A stretch of DNA of 46,820 bases. It comes from JANXSF01 sp043755435. Its GTDB lineage: Bacteria; Acidobacteriota; Terriglobia; Bryobacterales; Bryobacteraceae. The notes below the pieces were generated by a model. That model had not been told where the DNA came from. It made no database searches and worked only from the letters and a program-made list of their open reading frames with translations. The stretch covers positions 1 through 46,820 of the forward strand of contig JAYUSZ010000446.1 of assembly GCA_043755435.1 (NCBI GenBank). Direction: 5' to 3'. A program made the translations under genes and the position numbers. Of this stretch, positions 40,903 through 46,820 are shown in pieces. How positions within the stretch are numbered: the stretch's first letter is position 1; every line of letters starts with the position of its first letter.

Positions 40903-43820
40903 TTGTTCAGATTCAAGGAATCAAGAAGACCGGAAAGAAGTATTGGCGCAGTTTGGAAGAATTGGCCGACACTACCCAGTTTCGCGATTGGGTTGGCAAA
41001 GAGTTTCCGGCTAGCTCGATGGATATGGAAGACGGAAACTCCCGTCGCCGATTTCTCAATATCATGGCCGCTTCCATGGGATTGGCTGGGCTAACCGCTT
41101 GCCGCCGACCAGTGGAGCACATCCTTCCTTATGCTAAGAGTGTCGAGGAACAAATCCCTGGAGTTCCGCTCCAATATGCTTCTATTTTCACGCTAGGAAC
41201 TCGAGTTCAAGGATTGGTTGTTGAATCGAGCGACGGTCGGCCAACGAAAATTGAGGGTAATAAAAAGCAGCCCAATTCTTTGGGTGCAGCTTCAGGTTTC
41301 GCACAGGCCTCAGTGCTTAGTTTGTACGATCCGGACCGTTCGCAAACTGTTTTATCAGGTGGGAAAAATTCAAGTTGGGAAAAGTTTGCGGAATTCGCCA
41401 AAGCTCAAACTTGGGGGGATGGATCTGGTTTACGAGTTCTAAGTCAAGCCGTTACCTCTCCCACTCTTGCTGCGCTGCGTGGCGAACTATTGGCTAAGTA
41501 TCCACAAGCGTCCTGGACGGAATACGAAGCCATCAATGAAGATTCCGCATTAGCAGGTACCGAACTTGCCTTTGGTCAGAGGGTGCGACCTGTATATAGT
41601 ATGGACAAGGCAAAAGTCATCTTGTCCTTGGACAGTGATTTTCTTCTGCATGATTCTCCTGGGCTTGAAGTGACCCGCGGTTTCGCTCGGGGCCGTCGGG
41701 ATTCAGAAGGATTGAGTCGTCTTTACGTTGCCGAGTCCAACTATTCCATTACCGGAGCTCAAGCCGATCATCGGTTACGCTTGAAGCCCTCGGAAGTATT
41801 AGCTTTCGCCGCGGATTTGGCGCGGGAAGCAGGAGCATTGCCTCAGGGTCTCAAAATTCTCGGCCAGGACGGGAAATTTGGAAAATGGACCAAGGCCGTG
41901 GCCAAGGACCTGACCGAACATAAGGGTTCGGCTTTAGTGGTAGCAGGGGATCGCCAACCGGCCGCTGTTCATGCACTGGCTGCGTTGCTGAACCAAACGT
42001 TGGGTGCCATCGGTACCACCGTTAATTATGTGAAACAGGACCGTCCGGCGATGGTAGCAAGTATTTCCAAACTTGCTTCAGAACTGGGTACCGGAGCAGT
42101 GAAGACCCTTTTGATTTTAGGTGGCAACCCCGCCTATGATGCTCCTGCAAATACAACCTTTGCTGAAAATGTAAAGAAAGCTGGCACGGTAATCCACCTG
42201 GGCGCTGAAACCAATGAGACGGCTCAAGCTTCCACCTGGCATCTACCCCAATCCCATTTTCTCGAAAGCTGGGGTGACGCTTTTGCCGATGGGTCGGCAT
42301 CGGTTCAACAGCCTTTAATCGAACCTTTATTCGGGACAAAATCCGCAATTGAATTAGTCTCGATGCTTCTCGGTCATACGGGCAAAGCGCATGATGCAGT
42401 GAAGGCCCAATGGAAACTGGATGAAAAATCTTGGCGCAGGGCATTGCATGACGGCCTAATTGAAACCATCAAGACAGACTTCGTAAAAGTGGGTGCCGAC
42501 GCCAAGCGCGTGGAGGCAGCTGTAAATGCTGCACCGAAACCCTCTTCAGGAATGGAAGTCGCCTTCTTCCCATCAGCCACTTCATATGACGGCCGCTTTG
42601 CGAACAATGGCTGGTTGCAGGAAGCACCCGAGCCCATGACAAAGCTGGTCTGGGACAACGCTGGAATTGTTTCGCCGAAAACAGCGAAAACGTTAAACGT
42701 CGAAACCGGTGAAATGATTGCGATCACCGTAGCCGGCAAGTCAGTGAGCGTTCCTGCAATGATTTTGCCGGGTCATGCTGAAAACACAGTTTCTGTCAGT
42801 TTGGGATATGGGCGAAAGGAAGTTGGTCGCGTTGGCAAAGAAGTTGGTGTCAACGTCTATCCTATACGCACTGCCTCAGGAATGGGTTTCTCCGAGGCGC
42901 AAATAGCCAAGGGCTCTGGGACCCACAAACTTGTAACTACTCAAGAACATTTTTCGATGGAAGCGCGTCCCATTGTTCGCGAAGCAAAGGTGGAGGACTA
43001 CGATCACCACAAGAATTTTGCGACGCACGAGGATGAGCATACTGAAGAGTACTCAATCTACGGCTATCACGAATACAACAAGGGCAATCAGTGGGGTCTG
43101 GTTGTCGATCTGAATTCATGCGTTGGCTGCAATGCGTGCATCACAGCTTGTCAAGCCGAAAACAATATTCCAATTGTTGGTAAAGATCAAGTAGGCAAGG
43201 GCAGGGAAATGCACTGGATTCGACTTGATCGTTACTTCTCTACTGAGAGCGAAGACGCCAACCACATCGCTGTTGACGATCCGCAAGTGGTCTACCAGCC
43301 GATGGCATGTCAGCAATGTGAAACTGCGCCGTGCGAATCCGTTTGCCCTGTAGCAGCAACAGTGCATTCACCGGAAGGCTTGAATGACATGGCTTACAAT
43401 CGCTGTGTCGGCACTCGATACTGCGCCAACAATTGCCCATTCAAAGTTCGGCGATTTAACTATCTCAACTGGCACAAGGACATTGAAGAGACCACGAAAA
43501 TGGTTTTCAATCCGAATGTCACAGTGCGCATGCGCGGCATTATGGAAAAATGCACATATTGTGTTCAGCGTGTGCAGGAAAAGAAAATTCAAGCCAAGGT
43601 GGAAGGACGCCGTGAATTGCTGGATGGGGAAATCCAAACCGCTTGCCAGCAAACTTGTCCAGCCGAGGCCATCACGTTTGGTAATATCAACGATCCTAAC
43701 AGTGCCGTTTCCAAGTTAAAGAAAAAAGACTTGAATTATGGACTGCTAAAGGAACTCAATCTGAAGCCGCGCACCAGCTACTTGGCCAAGTTGCGCAATC
43801 CGAATCCGGAGCTCGCATAA
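40899..43820 (+). CDS. actB: Alternative Complex III subunit ActB, iron-sulphur protein with vestigial molybdopterin domain
   Basis: A 973-residue fusion. The N-terminal part has a Tat-type segment (SRRRFLNIMAASMGLAGLTA, about residues 48-67) and a large molybdopterin-oxidoreductase-like domain (about 70-720), which in characterised complexes lacks the cofactor. The C-terminal part (about 735-930) binds iron-sulphur clusters: CVGCNACITACQAE, CQQCETAPCESVCP, CVGTRYCANNCP and a last group with CTYCVQR and CQQTCPAEA. It receives electrons from menaquinol oxidation at ActC. The ATG at 40899 (ATGA overlap with actA) is preferred to the GTG at 40890. actC begins 1 base after its stop. Confidence 0.95.
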   Translation: MIVQIQGIKKTGKKYWRSLEELADTTQFRDWVGKEFPASSMDMEDGNSRRRFLNIMAASMGLAGLTACRRPVEHILPYAKSVEEQIPGVPLQYASIFTLGTRVQGLVVESSDGRPTKIEGNKKQPNSLGAASGFAQASVLSLYDPDRSQTVLSGGKNSSWEKFAEFAKAQTWGDGSGLRVLSQAVTSPTLAALRGELLAKYPQASWTEYEAINEDSALAGTELAFGQRVRPVYSMDKAKVILSLDSDFLLHDSPGLEVTRGFARGRRDSEGLSRLYVAESNYSITGAQADHRLRLKPSEVLAFAADLAREAGALPQGLKILGQDGKFGKWTKAVAKDLTEHKGSALVVAGDRQPAAVHALAALLNQTLGAIGTTVNYVKQDRPAMVASISKLASELGTGAVKTLLILGGNPAYDAPANTTFAENVKKAGTVIHLGAETNETAQASTWHLPQSHFLESWGDAFADGSASVQQPLIEPLFGTKSAIELVSMLLGHTGKAHDAVKAQWKLDEKSWRRALHDGLIETIKTDFVKVGADAKRVEAAVNAAPKPSSGMEVAFFPSATSYDGRFANNGWLQEAPEPMTKLVWDNAGIVSPKTAKTLNVETGEMIAITVAGKSVSVPAMILPGHAENTVSVSLGYGRKEVGRVGKEVGVNVYPIRTASGMGFSEAQIAKGSGTHKLVTTQEHFSMEARPIVREAKVEDYDHHKNFATHEDEHTEEYSIYGYHEYNKGNQWGLVVDLNSCVGCNACITACQAENNIPIVGKDQVGKGREMHWIRLDRYFSTESEDANHIAVDDPQVVYQPMACQQCETAPCESVCPVAATVHSPEGLNDMAYNRCVGTRYCANNCPFKVRRFNYLNWHKDIEETTKMVFNPNVTVRMRGIMEKCTYCVQRVQEKKIQAKVEGRRELLDGEIQTACQQTCPAEAITFGNINDPNSAVSKLKKKDLNYGLLKELNLKPRTSYLAKLRNPNPELA

Positions 43821-43821
43821 C

Positions 43822-45213
43822 ATGGTTCAACAACTGACGCCGGAACTTCACGAGAAAGATCGCTTAGCGCTGGAACAAATGAATCAGCCTCTGATTCTTG
43901 GCAATCCGAGCTATGCTGACGTCACACGCGTAGTCAGCCAGATCGTCGAAGTTCGTACGGCGAAAATCTGGTGGATGGCCTTGGCTATCACCGGAGGTAT
44001 TACTGGCCTTTTAGGAGCAATGCTAGGGTACCTTGTTTGGACTGGTATTGGCGTATGGGGTAATAACGCACCGGTTGGATGGGGTTGGGACATCACCAAT
44101 TTCGTGTTCTGGATCGGTATCGGCCATGCCGGAACATTGATATCTGCCATCTTGTTTCTCTTTCGCCAAAAGTGGCGAACGTCGATTAATCGTTTCGCCG
44201 AAGCGATGACACTGTTCGCAGTCGCTTGCGCTGGTATTTATCCAGCCTTCCACGTCGGTCGTCCATGGCGAGCTTATTGGTTGTTTCCCATCCCAATCGC
44301 AGATCACGGAATGTGGCAAAACTTCCGCAGTCCGCTCGAGTGGGACGTGTTTGCAGTGTCCACCTATGCTACGGTTTCACTTCTGTTCTGGTTTGTTGGA
44401 TTAATTCCAGATTTGGCCATTCTTCGCGACCGTGCCACAACTAAATTCCGGCAAGTTGTTTATGGTGTCCTAAGTCTAGGCTGGCGGAGTTCCTCAACGC
44501 ATTGGAAGAATTACGAAAAAGCATATACCATCTTGGCCGGTATTTCGACGCCGCTTGTACTTTCGGTACACACCATCGTTTCCTTTGACTTCGCTGTCTC
44601 TATCATTCCTGGTTGGCACACTACAATCTTCCCGCCGTATTTCGTTGCCGGTGCGATTTTCTCCGGTTTCGCGATGGTGGTTACATTAATGGTCGTCGCT
44701 CGCTGGGTCTTCAAGGTTGAGCATATTATCACCATGAAGCACATGGAAAATATGTGCAAAGTGATGGTAGCAACCGGAACTATCGTGGGTTATGCCTACG
44801 CTACGGAATTTTTCATAGCTTGGTATTCGGGTAACCAATACGAAGTATTCGCTTTCGTGAATCGTGCTACCGGACCCTATGCCTGGGCCTATTGGACTAT
44901 GATCAGCTGCAACGTGCTCTCACCCCAAGTGTTCTGGTTCAAAAAGATGCGCACCTCGATTCCAGTCATGTTTGTTGTCTCAATCATAGTCAACATCGGA
45001 ATGTGGTTCGAACGCTTCGTCATCATCGCCACCAGTTTGCACCGGGATTTTTTACCATCCAGCTGGGGCTATTTCACTCCAACCATAGTCGACATTTTGA
45101 CGTTCTTCGGAACGTTTGGCTTATTCATAACCCTTTTCCTGTTGTTTTTGAGATTCCTGCCGATGATTGCCGTCCAGGAAGTAAAAGCGACAATTGAATC
45201 GGAAAGACATTAA
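43822..45213 (+). CDS. actC: Alternative Complex III subunit ActC, NrfD/PsrC-like quinol-oxidising membrane protein
   Basis: A 463-residue integral membrane protein with about ten transmembrane helices (for example WWMALAITGGITGLLGAMLG, and later FGTFGLFITLFLLFLRF). NrfD/PsrC-like subunits oxidise menaquinol near the periplasmic face and hand electrons to the iron-sulphur subunit, here ActB. Conserved features include AFHVGRPWRAYW, IPLVLSVHTIVSFDFA-like sequence around residue 250 and IIPGWHTTIFPPYFVAGAI. Its position directly after actB separates it from NrfD of nitrite reductase or polysulphide reductase. actD follows after 11 bases with a GGGGAAAAC leader. Confidence 0.95.
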   Translation: MVQQLTPELHEKDRLALEQMNQPLILGNPSYADVTRVVSQIVEVRTAKIWWMALAITGGITGLLGAMLGYLVWTGIGVWGNNAPVGWGWDITNFVFWIGIGHAGTLISAILFLFRQKWRTSINRFAEAMTLFAVACAGIYPAFHVGRPWRAYWLFPIPIADHGMWQNFRSPLEWDVFAVSTYATVSLLFWFVGLIPDLAILRDRATTKFRQVVYGVLSLGWRSSSTHWKNYEKAYTILAGISTPLVLSVHTIVSFDFAVSIIPGWHTTIFPPYFVAGAIFSGFAMVVTLMVVARWVFKVEHIITMKHMENMCKVMVATGTIVGYAYATEFFIAWYSGNQYEVFAFVNRATGPYAWAYWTMISCNVLSPQVFWFKKMRTSIPVMFVVSIIVNIGMWFERFVIIATSLHRDFLPSSWGYFTPTIVDILTFFGTFGLFITLFLLFLRFLPMIAVQEVKATIESERH

Positions 45214-45224
45214 AGGGGAAAACA

Positions 45225-45791
45225 ATGATCAAACCTTTCATTGACAAGCTCCTCGCTCCTAAGACAGGCACCTTTGGTGTCGCCGCTGATTTTGCCTCAG
45301 TTGAAGAGTTAATGGCCGCTGTGATCAGAACCCGAGCTGAAGGGTACACCAAGCTTGAAACTTTTACACCGTTCCCAATTCACGGAATGGATGAGGCTTT
45401 AGGCAACCCACCTTCCGTTCTTGGGTACATTGTCATCCTTATCGGGCTTTGCGGAACTGCGACTGCTGTGGCGTTGACCTGGTGGGTGGGAACCGTTGCG
45501 TACCCCTTGGTTATCGGTGGGAAACCCCTGTGGGCCGTTGAATTTACGCTTCCGATTATCTTCGAGTTAACGATTCTGTTTTCTGCTTTTGCCGCTGTGT
45601 TTGGGATGTTTCATTTGAACCGATTGCCGCAGTTGTACCATGCGATGTTCAACTATTCCCGCTTTCCGAAAATCTCAGACGATAGTTTCGTGTTGGTAAT
45701 CGAATCGGCTGATCCTAAGTTCAATTCCCAGAGAGCCACACAATTTCTCACCTCCATCGGTGGGCATTGCGTGGAGACGGTGGAGGAATAA
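45225..45791 (+). CDS. actD: Alternative Complex III subunit ActD (DUF3341)
   Basis: A 188-residue protein of the DUF3341 family with a soluble N-terminal part (AADFASVEELMAAVIRTRAE) and two membrane helices (about 63-87 and 104-132). The motif EGYTKLETFTPFPIHGMDEA is typical of ActD. It is a membrane subunit that scaffolds the complex; no cofactor is expected. Its stop overlaps the ATG of actE (TAATG, 45789-45793). Confidence 0.93.
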   Translation: MIKPFIDKLLAPKTGTFGVAADFASVEELMAAVIRTRAEGYTKLETFTPFPIHGMDEALGNPPSVLGYIVILIGLCGTATAVALTWWVGTVAYPLVIGGKPLWAVEFTLPIIFELTILFSAFAAVFGMFHLNRLPQLYHAMFNYSRFPKISDDSFVLVIESADPKFNSQRATQFLTSIGGHCVETVEE

Positions 45792-46390
45792 TGAAAACGT
45801 TGTTCTTGAAAATCTCCGCAGTTCTGGCTCTGTGCTCCCTAATGGCATGTTCAACGGCCCGTTTGACTCCCTTTGAGATCATCCCAGATATGGATCATCA
45901 GCAAAAGTGGAAGGCGCAGATGGAAAATCCGTTCTTCAAGAATGATCAGAGCGCAAGCCGGAAACCGGTCGAAGGCAGCGTCGCGCAGGGCAAGCTTTTT
46001 GAGGATGACTCTTATCATCTAGGCGTTGTGGATGGCAAGTACATTGGTCGGAACCCGGAGAAGATGACGAAAGAGCTTGTGGTATACGGACAACGCAAGT
46101 TCAATGTGTACTGCTCACCATGCCACGGACAAACCGGAGATGGAAAGGGTATTGTCGCACAGCGAAGCTTATGGCAGGTGGGCAATCTACACGATCCAAG
46201 AGTGAAGGAATACCCAGATGGGGAACTTTATTCAGTGGCCAGTGAAGGCCGTCGCCAAATGAACGGATATCGAAATCAAATTGGTGATCGGGATAGATGG
46301 GCCATTGTGGCTTATGTTCGGGCGTTGCAGCGGGCTAGCGCCGCTCCGCTTGCCGATGTACCTTCTGAATTGCAATCAGGTCTGCGCTAA
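45791..46390 (+). CDS. actE: Alternative Complex III subunit ActE, monohaem cytochrome c lipoprotein
   Basis: A 199-residue lipoprotein: the signal ends in SLMACS, a lipobox, so the mature protein is lipid-anchored at Cys20 in the periplasm. One haem site, CSPCHGQTGDGKG, lies near residue 109, with the likely axial Met in RRQMNGY. It is the exit point for electrons toward a terminal oxidase or soluble cytochrome. The ATG at 45791 is chosen over a GTG at 45767 because the signal peptide follows it directly. Confidence 0.93.
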   Translation: MKTLFLKISAVLALCSLMACSTARLTPFEIIPDMDHQQKWKAQMENPFFKNDQSASRKPVEGSVAQGKLFEDDSYHLGVVDGKYIGRNPEKMTKELVVYGQRKFNVYCSPCHGQTGDGKGIVAQRSLWQVGNLHDPRVKEYPDGELYSVASEGRRQMNGYRNQIGDRDRWAIVAYVRALQRASAAPLADVPSELQSGLR

Positions 46391-46422
46391 AAGAAGCGGA
46401 AAGGAAAAGGATTCGAGAACAG

Positions 46423-46820
46423 ATGGCTCACGATCATCATAACGACAACCCGGTCGACAGCTTTCGGCTCCCAGCTGCAACTTGGACGAAGGTCCGCAAC
46501 GTTCTAGTAGCTGCGGGACTTGTTGGCTGGGGAGCTTGCCTTGGCGGCTATTTTCAGAATCAGGACGAATTCTTACGTTCCTATTTGGTAGCTTTTCTGG
46601 CAACTATTTTCATGGCGCTAGGCGGAATGCTGTTTGTCATGATTCAGCATTTGACGAATTCAGTTTGGAGTGTGACAGTTCGACGGTTTATGGAATCTCT
46701 AATGATGTCCTTGCCCGTTGGAGCAATTCTGTTCATCCCGATTGCCCTGAACGTACATTCCTTGTATGAATGGAGTCATCCAGGTGGCACCGAACATTTC
46801 TCTCCAAGCAAAGCCAATTA
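46423..46820 (+). CDS. actF: Alternative Complex III subunit ActF, N-terminal part (continues past window)
   Basis: The first 132 codons of a polytopic membrane protein. The N-terminus begins MAHDHHNDNPVDSFRLPA, then come helices at about 25-45, 55-78 and 95-115, including MALGGMLFVMIQHLTNSVWS, a pattern characteristic of ActF, the second NrfD-unlike quinone-binding membrane subunit. It starts 32 bases after actE, behind an AAGGAAAAGG purine run. The 3' end lies beyond the window. Confidence 0.9.
   Translation, partial: MAHDHHNDNPVDSFRLPAATWTKVRNVLVAAGLVGWGACLGGYFQNQDEFLRSYLVAFLATIFMALGGMLFVMIQHLTNSVWSVTVRRFMESLMMSLPVGAILFIPIALNVHSLYEWSHPGGTEHFSPSKAN

Noticed and set aside
40899..43820. ActB as an active molybdopterin oxidoreductase or formate dehydrogenase
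   Set aside because: The gene order with pentahaem ActA, NrfD-like ActC, DUF3341 and monohaem ActE is that of Alternative Complex III, whose ActB has no molybdenum cofactor.
1..46820. tRNA, rRNA, CRISPR arrays, insertion sequences, prophage or toxin-antitoxin genes
   Set aside because: I looked for tRNA-like T-loops in the intergenic gaps, regularly spaced repeats, transposase or integrase motifs and paired small genes, and found none that held up by eye.

Overview
The window comes from a Gram-negative bacterium of moderate GC content. It is most likely a member of the Acidobacteriota (Solibacter/Bryobacter-like). This is inferred from the mix of families: a carboxypeptidase-regulatory-domain TonB/Oar-type outer-membrane receptor, a DUF1080 3-ketoglycoside hydrolase beside an SMP-30 lactonase, a DUF5117/DUF4953 zinc protease, an Nramp-UspA fusion, and an Alternative Complex III operon. 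No 16S rRNA or other phylogenetic marker settles the taxonomy. TTG, GTG and ATGA-overlap starts are common. I saw no tRNA, rRNA, CRISPR array, transposase or prophage gene, so this looks like a chromosomal backbone segment.

Left part (1-11.7 kb): the 3' end of a c-type cytochrome gene; a minus-strand pair (ilvE and a small membrane protein); a plus-strand pair (secreted M48 metalloprotease and HAD phosphatase) with a tiny zinc-ribbon gene facing it; and a tight three-gene sugar-related operon (DUF1080, SMP-30, TonB/Oar receptor). Then come a winged-helix protein of the HTH_42 (YcaQ/AlkZ) family on the minus strand and an ECF sigma factor / membrane anti-sigma-like protein / Spy-CnrX-like periplasmic protein operon.

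Middle part (11.7-30.3 kb): polyphosphate kinase (minus strand) diverges from a ThuA-like / Fur-family / FHA-GAF-PP2C phosphatase operon. After these are an unrecognised secreted protein (minus), a lone MoxR ATPase, and gyrA with a clear rho-independent terminator. A minus-strand operon follows: a membrane histidine kinase with no adjacent response regulator, a C39-peptidase ABC transporter, and a second ABC transporter whose N-terminal region looks like a peptidase domain that has lost its catalytic residues. No substrate peptide gene is visible nearby. This is the best candidate here for an undescribed system. A secreted alpha/beta hydrolase diverges from it.

Right part (30.3-46.8 kb): on the minus strand are a PpiC/SurA-type lipoprotein foldase, a large secreted zinc protease, and an Nramp metal transporter fused to a UspA domain, whose promoter carries a direct repeat over its -10 element. 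Next come a response regulator / CpxA-like kinase / small membrane protein operon and a separately terminated sensor kinase. The last 6.6 kb is the plus-strand Alternative Complex III operon actABCDE and the start of actF, which would carry electrons from menaquinol to a cytochrome c or oxidase. The genes overlap or nearly abut, as expected for one transcript.
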